From contig JAGYVD010000009.1 in NCBI GenBank assembly GCA_021209875.1, positions 1,240,001 to 1,304,000 of the forward strand: 64,000 bases of DNA, read 5' to 3'. Shown piece by piece: positions 1 to 10,814 of the stretch. The notes beneath the pieces are model-generated. The model had not been told where the DNA came from. It was given only the letters and a program-made list of their open reading frames with translations, and made no database searches. The position numbers were made by a program, and so were the translations under genes. The DNA is from Rosellinia necatrix. Its lineage: Eukaryota; Ascomycota; Sordariomycetes; Xylariales; Xylariaceae. Within the stretch, counting starts at the first letter, position 1. Every line of letters begins with the position of its first letter.

Positions 1-525
1 ATGATGCAACAGCAGGGAAGAAAACTTGGGGTAGCATCCGTCATCCCTCGGAAGAGGTAAGAGTAATCATGCATCAGTTTCTGTCTCGATTAGGGCCGTG
101 CTGCGCTTTTGCAGCAGGCTGAAACGCGCAGGAAATGCTAGGCCCATCACCAATCAGATATTCAGAACCTGCATCCCGTCTTTTGATTGTACTAACAAGC
201 AAGCAAGGGTGGTTTACGGGATCCTACAGTAACCCAGAGTTGATTGTATATTGTATTAACAAGCAAACAAGCAAGCAAAGGTGGTTTACAGTTGATACGT
301 AGCAATTACCTTGGCGTGTTTGTTTACTCATTCATTGGCTGTGAAGTTCTCGACTACTTTGCCGAGCAACTACAAGACCGGCAGACATTGCATACTTAGG
401 TACCACGTGCTTCGTTATTCCGATACATATTCAATAATAAAACTACCTACAAATAACAATGCCTAATCCAACCCTGTAATTATCACATCCTATCCCTAAC
501 GCAAGCACAAATCCCAGCCCAGCAC
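1..525. other. intergenic, left end
   Basis: I see no supportable gene. The stretch contains a diverged direct repeat (about 183-217 and 240-289, described separately), short AT-rich tracts, and probably the 3' flank of the minus-strand gene that ends at 526. Confidence 0.5.
183..289. repeat. diverged direct repeat
   Basis: Two nearby copies begin TTGATTGT, continue through AACAAGCAAGCAA-type sequence and end GGTGGTTTAC, at about 183-217 and 240-289. The second copy is longer because of extra TATTG and CAAA/AGCA units, so slippage inside the AAGCA tract is likely. About 22 nt separate the copies. I do not recognise a mobile-element family. Confidence 0.6.
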
Positions 526-1005
526 TCAAGCATGCTTCAACGTATAAGTCACCGTAGCATTATACGCGCCCGTCGTACCATCGGCCGTGGCTGTATAGTT
601 GCTTGCATCCGTGCCGGCGATGGTCGCCGAAAACGAGTTGTCCCCCAAGTAAGGGTTGTTAAAGTTGAATGTCACGGTCAGCCCCTCGTCTATCTCGTAG
701 GTGACAAATCCCTTGGTCCCAGTCATGAAGCCGTCGGACTCGGCCTGGTGCCCCCCCTTGCTCTGCCGCGGGATTATTTCTTCCGGGTACTGGTTCTCGG
801 TCCAGGCTCCGTGGTCCAGGTGCACGTCCTTGCGGGACAGGTCCCGGCCGGTCTGGTTGTCGACCGTGGAGAGGACGCTACGGCTCGCGTTTGATTTTTC
901 GAAATCGCTTTGATCCACGTGTACATCTTCTATGCGGAGCGGCTTTTCGTTACTAGCCTCCACATGGGACTTGGTGTTAGCCCCCTCGGCTGTCGTAGCT
1001 TGCAT
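526..1005 (-). CDS. aegerolysin-like beta-sandwich protein (putative)
   Basis: This is a single-exon frame of 159 residues, started at the first ATG (1005); the open frame extends upstream only through a GTG. There is no signal peptide. The first 40 residues are polar and look disordered. From about residue 44 the pattern resembles the aegerolysin superfamily: a VDNQTGRDL strand, an HLDHGAW segment, a DGFMTGTKGFVTYEI turn-strand that matches the family's S-GTEG-xxxLYDG region, then an NNPYLGDNSF segment where aegerolysins have the YWDCPWGSKTN motif, and a final strand ending at the C-terminus. The Trp/Cys-rich motif is not conserved, so this is at best a distant relative. Aegerolysins bind membrane lipids and some work with a second pore-forming protein. 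No such activity can be claimed from this sequence. The next gene upstream is on the same strand. Confidence 0.55.
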   Translation of the reverse strand: MQATTAEGANTKSHVEASNEKPLRIEDVHVDQSDFEKSNASRSVLSTVDNQTGRDLSRKDVHLDHGAWTENQYPEEIIPRQSKGGHQAESDGFMTGTKGFVTYEIDEGLTVTFNFNNPYLGDNSFSATIAGTDASNYTATADGTTGAYNATVTYTLKHA

Positions 1006-1857
1006 GGTCTTTGTAGTTGATACTGCAACCACTGATATTAGTTACAAATCGTTACCTAATTCGACAACGAATGGGAGCGCCGACCAGTTAACAAAACCTA
1101 TAGTGCACCAGGAGTTCCCTTAGCGAAGTGCGGGAACGAGCGGCGAAAACCCTATCTTGTTGAGAATAAAAGATGGATGGAGACGGTTGGTCGGGGGACT
1201 GTTTATATACCTGTGCACATTATCGTAGGTCATGTTGTGGCTCAGCTCTCATTTCCATTGAAGATAAGACACGGCCATGAAAAGTTCAAGCAATAAACCG
1301 GTATCTTGTTAGTATGTTTAAGGTAGGTGAGGTGCTGTACTCGTGATACCCCGAACTCCTGTGATGCTGACTCGGCGAGTGGAGGGCTAATCCTCATTCG
1401 CTCGTCATTTAGTGCTATGTCGAGCTCAACAAGGCTACGAAAGTAAGCAACAATATTATGCAATGTAAGTTGTAGTTCAGCTGACGAGATACATGATTCC
1501 AAAAATGGTAGAAGAGACAAGAAGATGACAGGGGCGGGGTTTATCTGGGACCATGTTCCGCCTCGAAGATGTTACACGCAGGACATCGTTGCTTCGTACT
1601 GCCGTCATACGCAAGGTTTTGAGTCAAGACTAAGATATTGAAGCCACCTCCGAATGGAAATCTTTTAGAGGGTGAACTCAAGTAGGCTAAGCGAGAGGGA
1701 TCAAATAGAAACCAATCTGAACATCGTTATGAACCCGGGGGGGCTGTATTGCACCCATAATTCACATAGTAGAGCAGGAGAAACCTATTCATTAACAAGA
1801 AAATCCAGTTACCCTCACCGCCCATGTTACATCACATCCTCTTCGCACCTTGGTTAA
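1006..1857. other. intergenic between the two left-end genes
   Basis: No supportable gene. One minus-strand open frame (1242-1520) begins only at a TTG and has no recognisable domain, so I did not call it. The region would hold the promoter of the minus-strand gene that starts at 1005 and the 3' flank of the gene that ends at 1858. Confidence 0.4.
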
Positions 1858-2997
1858 TCAGATCAACTTCCAGTAATCACACATCATGAAGGTAGAATAC
1901 CGCTTTTTCTTCACCAGAATGAATTTCGACTTGGCATCTTGTCCGTCCGCCGCATCGAGACAGTAGACTTTCCCAGTACTAGACCAAGAGATGGCCCAGT
2001 ATTTATTGCCGTGTATCGTGCGGTGGTGTTTTTCCCTGTCCTTGATCCGGTCCCACCACCACCACAAGACCTGGCTGAGGTGTTCCTTCCCGTGGGTCTC
2101 AGCCCTCAGATCGCACTCGCCTTCCTTCCGGATGTGGCAGTTACTAAGCTGGATGACCGGGATGCAGTTGTTCAGAAGTCTATGCTGACGGCCGCACGGC
2201 GTGCCTTGTGGCGAGTCAAAGTGGATCATAGAGTTGGTCGAGTGCCAACCTCCAAGCGTCGTTTCATCCGGGGCGCTATTTTTCGTGAAAGTGTACGGGT
2301 AGACGTTTCCATCGTCTCCATCGTTGATCGCGTTGCAGAAAATGCCGTCTACTAGTTTACTCTTTTCCTCCCCTTTGCGCTTCATGGCGTCCACTGTGCA
2401 TTCACCCCACGTAAGGTGCAAATTGGGTATGCGGAGCAGACGCCAGGGCTTCACGCAGCTGTCATCCAAGGTCATCTTGATCTCCATCGTGGTCTTCTTC
2501 CACGGGGAAGGCACCGACGAGACGGGAATAGGCCGCTTGTTTTGCTGTTGCTCCACCAAGATCTTGGATAGCTTCAAGTCTGTCGAATCAAGTAGTGGCT
2601 CGGTGCTGAAGGTCGTGAGAAATATGCTCGTCTTATCAGTATTGAAGTCGATGTATTCCACTTTGACTTGATTCCGATTGAGCACGGCTTGGTTGCCGGC
2701 TTGTCTCTCTACTGTCTCCCCTGGGTTGAGGATGCCCTCCTTAGACTTCTTGACGCTTAGAAAATCCGCCGCATTTTGGATTAATGGACTCCCCGTGATT
2801 TCAGCGGACAAGCCAACAACGTTGGTTATGATAGATTTGACGGTCAAGATATCCGTAAGGGAGCTGGTGAGCGGAAGAAAACTGAGAATGTCCGTTATGA
2901 TGGCCTCAGACTTGTACTTTTCAGCATCGGTAAGGAAATACCGTACTGGTACGCACGTGTCGTTGATCAATTTCACTGTATTGGTAAGATCCGCCAT
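1858..2997 (-). CDS. hypothetical protein, 379 residues
   Basis: This is an uninterrupted ORF from an ATG (MADLTNTV) to TGA. I do not recognise the family. No signal peptide is present. Residues about 1-100 alternate strand-like and helix-like hydrophobic segments (VPVRYFL, TDILSFLPLTSSLTDIL). Residues 100-180 look beta-rich (QVKVEYIDFNTDKTSIFLTTF). The C-terminal half is rich in Trp, His and Cys, including a run of four Trp (near residue 315) and a final segment HGNKYWAISWSSTGKVYC that looks like beta strands. Its length, clean frame and coding character argue that it is real. It lies upstream of the aegerolysin-like gene on the same strand. The spacing (about 850 bp) is too large for co-transcription, but the two could share regulation. 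Confidence 0.6.
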   Translation of the reverse strand: MADLTNTVKLINDTCVPVRYFLTDAEKYKSEAIITDILSFLPLTSSLTDILTVKSIITNVVGLSAEITGSPLIQNAADFLSVKKSKEGILNPGETVERQAGNQAVLNRNQVKVEYIDFNTDKTSIFLTTFSTEPLLDSTDLKLSKILVEQQQNKRPIPVSSVPSPWKKTTMEIKMTLDDSCVKPWRLLRIPNLHLTWGECTVDAMKRKGEEKSKLVDGIFCNAINDGDDGNVYPYTFTKNSAPDETTLGGWHSTNSMIHFDSPQGTPCGRQHRLLNNCIPVIQLSNCHIRKEGECDLRAETHGKEHLSQVLWWWWDRIKDREKHHRTIHGNKYWAISWSSTGKVYCLDAADGQDAKSKFILVKKKRYSTFMMCDYWKLI

Positions 2998-3956
2998 ATC
3001 AACATAGTCGATCGGGGACTCGCGAGTAGAATTAAAGCGATCGTGAATAGAGTATGCTTCGGGAATACTCTTGATGTTACAAACACATCTGATGAATACA
3101 GTGTCCTAAATAGTCTCGAGTAACAAGAGCACGCGCATCAAGCGGATCGAATAGATGCAGTTGTCTATTTCCCAACAATCGCCAGAGTCTAGATAAGTGT
3201 CTCTTGTGATGAATGAGTGAGGCTCTAAGAATGCACGCAATTTGACTTGTCCACGTCCCCGATTTCCTGCATGTAATACTGCAACTCTTGGACGGATTGG
3301 TTAATCGCTAAGCATCATGCCATTATTCTTTGGTACCAGTTGCGAGATTTGACTACAGAAATCAAAGCAAGTTCCGTTTCATTGCAGGCAATGCGGGTAA
3401 GCAATATATTGGAATCATCAAAGCTGAAATATGCGTACCACGTCTCGAATGTGATTATCGTCTTACATGTAGTCCTACATCCCCTCCCTCCATTTTAGAG
3501 CAACCTCACGGAAGTACAATGCTTTGCGGCTCAACAGACCTAGATTTCGGCAAGTAGCCGCGACGGTTTCCTGTGCTACCCCCTTGCATTGTGATAGAAA
3601 GCCGACGTTTTCGAGTATAATCAAGAATGAGTGGGCGAACAGTTTTCTGTAAAACTGCCAACTACTGAGTTGTATCCATACCCCTTGCTACATTCAAAAT
3701 ATTGTCCCAAGTGCTAGTAAAGACCTGCGCCGGAAAGGTACAGAATGCAAATCACCTTCAGGGGGAACGATGGCAAGGAGGTGGAATCGACGGAGCAGAG
3801 ATGACCCCAACTAAGGATTCTATTATTCTACATATGATGATATGACAATCATTTCTATCATTGTGTCATGATTTTGGTATTGCTTCCTCTTCTCCTTGTA
3901 ATCTAATATCACTCTCTCCCACCCTTTCAATTCAATCAAACAGTATACTGACCAGC
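2998..3956. other. intergenic
   Basis: No gene I can support. It would hold the promoter of the minus-strand gene starting at 2997. The short open frames (e.g. 3330-3557 plus) show no domain or codon pattern that convinces me. Confidence 0.4.
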
Positions 3957-4244
3957 ATGGCGTTCACAAAAGGGCCGATGCACAAGATCAGCGACGGGGC
4001 GGATCAAGATGTAAGAGACTCCGATCACTCTGGAGTGGTTTCCGTGCCGGCTCCTGCTAAAGACCATGAGATGAGAGATCGGCTGGTAGTCGTACGTCTT
4101 AGGACAATACCTCAGCGAAAACCGCGGGGTTCAGGTATGCCAGCGAGAAAGGAAGACGAGGCTTGGGGATATTCCTCGAACGACACCACCGGCAGACAAA
4201 GGCTCGGCCCCTACAACCTTTATCTCGAGCCCTCCGAATTTTGA
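3957..4244 (+). CDS. small hypothetical protein (doubtful)
   Basis: A 95-residue frame starts MAFTKGPMHKISDG and ends LYLEPSEF. I chose the ATG at 3957 over the one 96 nt upstream because the intervening codons look like leader sequence, CT-rich with many Ser/Leu. The product is very polar, Arg- and Asp-rich, with no signal peptide, membrane segment or known motif; it would be disordered. The only support is an open frame behind a CT-rich leader. It could be chance. Confidence 0.22.
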   Translation: MAFTKGPMHKISDGADQDVRDSDHSGVVSVPAPAKDHEMRDRLVVVRLRTIPQRKPRGSGMPARKEDEAWGYSSNDTTGRQRLGPYNLYLEPSEF

Positions 4245-5479
4245 GTCATTCACTACGTTATGGCTTAGTACATTCACAACGGTTTTTTCCCGACGAGACG
4301 GAGAGTGGGTGGAGGTAAAACAATGCTAACGTGGTTCTATCACCGAGGTTACAACGGAGGTGCGAGGTGAGAATCCAGGACAGGCATGGTTTTTGTTTAA
4401 TGAAGGGGGTCGGGGTATTGCTTTAGAGGACTGCCCTATTTACCCGGCCGATACCGTATGTCTGAACACGGACACAAGTGGCTTTCCAGCAGAAATTGAA
4501 TTGTAAATAACTATTTTTATGTTCTTAAACCCCCCAAAGCGCTGGTTAGTTATTACGCCGGCGTGTTTGGCGCGGCCGCCAGGACCTAGTGGAAGGCAAG
4601 ACTGCCTCTTCCCGACGAAGTAAACCACTGGCAGGTATTACTAACATAACCGTCACACACCAAACCATGAAGCTATAGCAGTAGAAACCTGTGTCTCGAT
4701 CCATGACTTCACAGCCCTCAAAGATGTGAATAGTGCATAACTTACCATCAGACTCTCTGTAGACCCAAAGGTTTATGGGGCCATACATCGCGATAGAGTC
4801 ACCTAAATGGCACACAAAATACATGTGCTAGTGGTGACTGACGACCTGGGTTAAAGGCAAGGAAACTAGATGTTGGGGTACCTCAGATTGAGCGGCCTAA
4901 CTTAGCTGAATACGAAGGCACGACATCCGCTTATGCCACGCCACGGTCCATAACTCAAGCTGTGCATGCGTAGTCTGGCTGATGTGCGGTGCTGGCTCTC
5001 GATCCCGGATCGCAGCGTCGCTCGCGAGACCATGAACACGTTTAGATAGGGGCGAGTCGTTAGGCGGGTGAAGAACCAAGGCGTATGTTACGTCGACGGT
5101 ATTATCTTCCGAACAGTTTCCTGTGCTACTGGTCGAGTCGGAGCATGCTAAATCGGCTCTCCTCTCATTGTCCTCTGTCAGCGGATCAACAAGGCCATCG
5201 GTAGCGTTTTCGAGCTCATCGGGAATGTGGGGAACATTAAGAACGTCGGAATCACAGAACCGTAACATGCTGTTGTGTGAGTACCAAGAAGCACAAGAGC
5301 CCTTGCATCCACAAATGCCGTGGCCAATACCTAAGCCTAATTTGTTGCGCGCTACGACGTTTGTAACCTAGGTAACTCAGGTACCTGTCCCTGTACCTTC
5401 CACAGCACATACCCAAGTGAAGCCATAACTGAACGAAAGAATTGAAATGCTCTAAATTGAACACAGCTATTTTATCTTT

Positions 5480-5551
5480 TCTACGTTATTTTTCTCATCT
5501 CCGTCTCCCCCCTCTCTTTTTCCTTTCTTTTTTTTTTCTTCTTTTTTTTCT
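5480..5551 (+). promoter_or_regulatory. pyrimidine-rich tract, possible promoter remnant
   Basis: About 70 nt are almost entirely C and T on the plus strand. CT-rich tracts of this kind commonly lie just upstream of transcription starts in filamentous fungi. The only coding-like sequence downstream on this strand is the decayed frame at 5772-6185, so this could be the promoter of a dead gene or a simple low-complexity tract. Confidence 0.25.
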
Positions 5552-5771
5552 CAACATTTCAAAACGGTCAACGCGCTAAGAGCAAGGGGCAACAACCATA
5601 GCAATCTAAGTAAGTACTTAGGTGAGGTGCTTGCTTATATCTACCTAGACGCGGAAACTAAACATACATCAAGGTGGTTTCGCCACAAAAATCGCCCAAC
5701 CTGGGGAAGACCACCAAAGGTGCTGTCACAGTCCCTCGGTCTATTGAGGGTGATCCCGAAGACATTGGTGA

Positions 5772-6185
5772 TCTCATTTCATAGCTACCTTTCACAACGG
5801 GGAGATCACGCTAGCGAAGGGGAACGTGTCCGAACGGGTTCAGGTTCCCAAACCTAGATCCTACTATCCCAGGCGTTAACTCTCCAACGGAGAGCTATAC
5901 GAGTTTACCCTATGCGCTTCTGATGCACCAGTAACGGCCTTGACGGATGCGTTCGACCAAATTATGAAGGCGACTAGACTCCAACACGTACTTGCCATGT
6001 ATCATACCGACAGGTGCAAAGATGCGTTCTCAATGATCAAGTAGACCGAAGGATGTAAGAACCTGACTCAAGAGTTAAGCCAAGGGGTCAGATTGGCCAA
6101 GCACGTGCAAACAACGTGGGACTTCGGACGGGGTGATCTTGTCATAACGACTTGTACCATCTGCATACACTACTGCGAAACATAG
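5772..6185 (+). pseudogene. possible decayed coding frame
   Basis: One reading frame runs 137 codons with just two internal stops (TAA in the Arg-Arg context near 5875, TAG near 6042) before a third stop. The segment between and after them reads like protein (ELYEFTLCASDAPV, DAFDQIMKATRLQHVLAM, DFGRGDLVITTC). I do not recognise the family. A random frame would be expected to contain more stops, but the excess is small, so this is a weak call. Confidence 0.2.
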
Positions 6186-6899
6186 ACCACCTGCAGCAGG
6201 GGTACAAACGTACTCAAAAGCATGACTATTGTCCCCAGAATTGATTGAACCAAGCTAGTAGTATTGTATTAGATACTCAGACACATGCGAAGACTCACAA
6301 CTCGATGGTCGGAATTTGGAATGGGCGTTCATGAAGGGCTATTTTGGAGGAGATAATTAGGAGGAGGGATTAGACGTAGTAAAGCGACAAGGGTCAAGAT
6401 ACAAGCAGGGGTTAGAATGGAATATACCACAGCCCATGGCATTCTCAGCACTTTGATAATTCTATTCGTTAAGAAGAAGTCGAGAGGAAATAGCTGAAAG
6501 TAAGGTTTGATGTGAAACAACTGTGAATATGACTTCAAGAGCAGGAATGGAATGTTATATCATCCGGGGGTGGTCACCCACAATGCAACTGAAAACAGCC
6601 ATTTTCTTATACACAGCGTAGTCACTTATCACAAGTTAATTGCCGTTGGCGAGCCTTTACTATTAAACGCTATAGGTATCTGTTATCTACACTAACATTG
6701 GCAGCGAGAATAGAATAGTTAAGGATATATGAACGAATTTTAAATAACTAGTTATAGTTATATATTAAGTTTACAGACAATTTCACTCTGCATGAAGTAT
6801 GCTACTTATTTGCCTGTCAAAGGGAGCCGATACGCTAACCTCAGCACGCATTGAAAATAAGTACACTAGCACCACATAAAACAAGTTATAGTTACCTAC

Positions 6900-7035
6900 A
6901 TACATGTTTGTACCTACACTTGTACCTACACTTGTACCTATGTAGGTACTGAGTAAGTAAGTAGCTACTTGCCTACTCTACCTAACACTGACTACCTACC
7001 TCAGTACTTACCTAGGTAGGTAGTTAGGTAGTCAG
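6900..7035. repeat. TACCTA/TAGGTA motif cluster
   Basis: A dense cluster of TACCTACACTTG, TAGGTAC, GTAAGTA and CCTAGGTAGG units forms many overlapping short inverted repeats. The same motif family recurs near 10150, 10445-10525, 25782-25810, 40015-40060 and 49173-49213. Confidence 0.6.
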
Positions 7036-7562
7036 ATGCTCATTAATGCCCTGAATTCATGCCCTGGGGAAATATCGGACCGCTGAGCTAAGCCAACCTG
7101 CCAAATGGGAAATTTCCAAGGTTCCCTATCGGGCCAAGTCGGTGGGGCTGCACCAAGGGGATGGCTGCAACTGCATGGTATAATGTATTGCATTTGTCCT
7201 CAGGGTCGTCTTAATCCTTCTTTGATAAGTAAACGGATGTCACAGTCAATCAACACATGCGCATACCACTCACAGAACCCACCTCATAAACCCACCACCA
7301 CCACACCGTTGTCTTGTTTGGTCGTGCCCGCCTCGCATCTGCCTTTGCTGGTGGTTCCCCATACCAAACGGGTCAACACGCACTCCCTCGTACCACAGGC
7401 CCCGGCCACATCCCAACTCGACACGCGCCTCGGTTGTAAGCTGTCAGGAGTTACGCGTTCCAGGGACAGGGTTGGCCAGCTCGCCCGGACCCAGCCTCGC
7501 TCCTCGTCCTGCTTCCGCAACCTACTCCTCGACCTACAAATGCTCCTCGACGCACACCGACC

Positions 7563-9433
7563 ATGACGGCGAACCCGAATCGGTTTTCCACTTACACGAA
7601 CACCTCGGTCGGCACCAGTTCGGAGGGAAAGAAAGATGACCAGAAGAAGGACATGTGGAGCTCTATGCTCGACTCTGTCGCCAGCGGCAAGAGGTTGCCC
7701 GAGAAGAACATGCTCGTGCTAGGTGCGCGCCGCCTCCCCTCCCTCCCCCCCGGGCATAGGTATGCGTGCCTAAGGACGCTGACAAGGAACAACAGGCGGC
7801 ACGGTCGATTCCCAACGCGAGTTTCTAGAGGCCCTGTCCAGCAGTGGCCAACGAAGAAACCTGGACCGCCAACACGTACCGCCGATCGCCAATAACTTCG
7901 CCTTAGGATATACGTATTACGGTGTGCTGGACGCTGACCAAGAAGGTCAGTCAGCCGTGCTCTCTCGGTCACAACCATGCTGACCTAGCAAAAGACATCC
8001 TAGCTCGGGTCTCACTTTACCTCCTCAGTAGCCCCGCCCCGTCGTTCGCATCCCTCATTAAACCGCTTCTGACGCCCCGATCGATACCGAACACCCTGAT
8101 AGTCATACTTCTGGACTGGTCACAGCCTTGGTCATGGATGCGCCAACTCCGCGAGTGGCTCCTGCTATTACGGAGCGTCCTGCTCTCCCTTAGTCCCGAG
8201 TGCAAAGAGGCTATGGAGGAAGTCATATCTGGCTGGCGTGAGCGAGGACGAACGGGTGGATCCGTCAATCTAGACGGAACAGGCGCGGTCGCTGCCGAGG
8301 GGGATGTTGCACTGCCGCTGGGCCCTGGGGAATGGGAAGACGCTCTCGGTCTACCCCTGTGCGTGGTCTGTCAGAATGTGAGGCGATGATCACCTTGCTT
8401 CGCCCTTACCCTACTGACGGCATTCTAGTCGGAAAGGATAGACTACCTCGAAAAGACCCAAGGCTGGAAAGAAGAGAGATTCGACCTAGTCTTGCAGTAC
8501 TTAAGAACGGCTCTCTTACGGCGTAAGCACGCCCTTCCTTTTCAACTACACGACCGTCTCGCTGACCTTGACATAGATGGAGCTTCTTTGATATATACAG
8601 CACCGACCATGATGACGCCACTACAAAGCCTCGTCCATGCGAGCCTGGGTATACATTCTTTGCTCAAACGGTCACCACTAAAACATAACGTCATTGATCG
8701 GGATAAGATTGTCGTTCCACCCAACTGGGATTCATGGGGTAAAATCAGGGTGTTGCGAGATGGATTCAATGTCGAAGCAATCAGCGACGGCTGGTCTATA
8801 GACATTAACCAGCCTTTTCCTACTAGCAGGTCGCAAGCGACGCATAATGTAGGAGAAGGCGAAGTGCTGGAGACAAATGGTGAGCCTGAACCCGAAGGAT
8901 CCGCAGTCGCCATGTACGAGCAGCAAATACAAGACACAAGCCTCGATACCTTGCAGTTGGCGCAGGGGAACAAGGACTCCAATAAGCTCGAAATCCCATC
9001 CGTCGACACGCAAGCATTCCTCGGCAACCAGCTCGGACGGCTAGAACAGCAGAAGAAGGAGGATGAGAAGACAATTAAGGAGAACTCATTTGCACAGGTC
9101 GCCACGGACGACATTATCAGCGATCACATTGGACCGGTGCAGTTCAACATGGGTGGTATTCAAGTGGATGCCGACGACATGGTCCAACGGCTGAAAGTGA
9201 GTTTTTTTTCTTCTTCTTTTCCTCTTCGGCATGACCCCGTCGATGCGCAAGCAAATCTAACCTCCTACTAGGACCGACAAGCCTATGGACAGTCACCCGA
9301 GCCACTCGCCCTTGATGATGAGACGGGGGCTGAGTCAGCCGCACCCCAAGTAGATACAGATACCCTAGCAAAATTTTTCGGCAATCTGATGAACAGAAAA
9401 CCGGCATCAGGAGGAACCCTCGGCAAGACCTAA
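7563..9433 (+). CDS. cytoplasmic dynein light intermediate chain
   Basis: This is the dynein-1 light intermediate chain, which attaches to the heavy-chain tail and links the motor to cargo adaptors for minus-end transport of nuclei and endosomes. Exons: 7563-7722, 7796-7945, 7989-8377, 8429-8522, 8577-9196, 9272-9433, giving 524 residues. Recognisable blocks are the N-terminal SGKRLPEKNMLVLGG strand leading to the G-domain, LLDWSQPWSWMRQLREW, LPLGPGEWEDALGLPLCVVCQN, YLEKTQGWKEE, HGASLIYTAP, and the strongly conserved NVIDRDKIVVPPNWDSWGKI block. The P-loop position reads GGTVDSQ and lacks the Gly-Lys-Thr of nucleotide-binding GTPases; intron 1 falls inside it. The C-terminal third is polar and ends with a short hydrophobic helix (DTLAKFFGNLMNRK), as expected for the adaptor-binding region. 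Length fits fungal orthologues. Confidence 0.93.
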
Positions 9434-10439
9434 AAACTTCAATGCTCAGAACGCGCCAACAAGCAAGGGAGCGCCATAGACCAAGCAATCACGAACGCAT
9501 TACTTCTCTCCGAGCTTCACGTCTTACCCACACGGCATGCAACCCTTTCCTTGTGGAGGAGCCCCAGTAGCGAGACGAACGAAATCATACCCATGTGTTA
9601 CGTCATGATTAGCTCCAAATCAAAGGATCTGATCGGGGGGGCTGCAGAGAGCAGGGATGCATCCCCGCAGCCACTATCTCGTTTGTATCAATAGTCTTGA
9701 CGGCATGTGCCGGTTTTGCGGAAGTAGGGGGCCAGTGGAAGACCAGCAGCACCACACCAGATGCAGTATGTAGTATTTGGGAGTTTTTGAAAGGGTTATC
9801 TAAAAGGCTACACGTTGCGGCTAAGACTGGAATTGATACCCCGAAGATATTTACGTTACAGGCATGTTATAATACCAACCCTTGGCGCTGTGATACTAAG
9901 ATAGAAGGAAGCCGCAAAATGTATGGCAAATGTATTTGATTTTACGTTGTTGCTATTATCAACTTACTTGCGTAGTAGGTACCTGACTTATAGAATAGCG
10001 AAACGACAGACAGCAAAGTCAAGATTTATGATACTCTACCTACTAGGTAGTAAGTAAATTATAAGGTAAATTGTAAAGGGAAAGGAACGTAAAGTATGAA
10101 AAATATGAAAATAGTTACCTTATTGGGCACATCTAGAGTCCAAAGCTCCCAACCTAGGTAGGTACCTAAGGCTAGCTTTGGAGCTGTGAAAGAGCAGTCA
10201 CTGTGAGGAAGGTAGGTACAGATAAATACCATCCAGCTGAACACTGAGCTGAAGGTATGGAGATGCTTTGGGCAATAGCCAATAGGTAGTTGGTTGGATG
10301 AGTAGTACATGGGTACACTACCAGGTTCCCATACCCCGCTTACCTCTCTCCACGTCGAAGCTTCGAAAAAGCTGGAAAGAGCTATGAAACCTGACAGGAG
10401 CTTCCGTAAAACACCAGCTGGACTTATAACAACATGGTG

Positions 10440-10530
10440 GGTACTTACCCAGGTACCTACTTAAGTACCTTAAGTACCTACCTACCTAGGTAGTAGGTAG
10501 GTGAGTAGGTAGGTGAGTAGGTAGACTGAG
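10440..10530. repeat. ACCTACC/GGTAGG palindromic cluster
   Basis: Consecutive TACCTA, TTAAGTACC and CCTAGGTAGTAGGTAGG units read as inverted repeats over about 85 nt. They belong to the same motif family as the clusters near 6900 and 49173. Confidence 0.6.
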
Positions 10531-10695
10531 CCGCATCTTATGACCTTCTCATGTTTGTCTCTTACATAGCCCGTCATACCCGACCGCTTGTTACCAATAT
10601 ACTTGGCGGGCCAATATTAGCTGGGACCAGCGTCTCACCCCAGCCGCTTACCCCGCGCTCTTCGGTGCTCGGAATTTAGGCATTTATTCCCCCCT

Positions 10696-10752
10696 CATCC
10701 ATCCATCCATCCATCCATCCATCCAACCATCCAACCATCCAACCATCCAACC
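10696..10752 (+). repeat. ATCC / ATCCAACC microsatellite
   Basis: About seven perfect ATCC units are followed by four ATCCAACC units. The tract ends roughly 60 bp before the start codon of the SPATA20-like gene, so it lies in the promoter or 5' leader, where copy number could affect expression. Confidence 0.85.
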
Positions 10753-10772
10753 GTACTTACGTAGCCACCGTC

Positions 10773-10814
10773 ATGACCGAAACTGTTCTCGTCAGAACAA
10801 AACCACCGAGATGA
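10773..10814 (+). promoter_or_regulatory. upstream ORF whose stop overlaps the main start
   Basis: An ATG at 10773 opens a 13-codon frame ([13 protein letters not shown]) that ends at TGA 10812-10814. That stop shares bases with the main start: the sequence AGATGATG holds the ATG at 10811, the TGA at 10812 and a second in-frame ATG at 10814. If the transcript begins upstream of 10773, scanning ribosomes would meet this uORF first, and main-frame translation would depend on leaky scanning or termination-reinitiation. Confidence 0.5.

Larger units (their letters stand above)
4245..7562. other. poorly coding stretch before the dynein gene
   Basis: No intact gene recognised. Visible contents: minus-strand open frames at 4546-4824 and 4897-5268 with no known domain; a long pyrimidine tract at about 5480-5551; a possibly decayed frame at 5772-6185; an AT-rich patch near 6690-6780; and a cluster of TACCTA/TAGGTA motifs at about 6900-7035. 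The final few hundred bases probably include the promoter and leader of the dynein light intermediate chain gene. Confidence 0.4.
9434..10810. other. intergenic with repeat clusters
   Basis: No gene. It holds the 3' flank of the dynein gene, a short imperfect hairpin (CCAAAGCT at 10140 pairing with AGCTTTGG at 10174 around a CCTAGGTAGGTACC core), a large TACCTAGG/GGTAGG cluster at 10440-10530, a CATC tract, and the promoter and uORF of the next gene. Confidence 0.5.
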
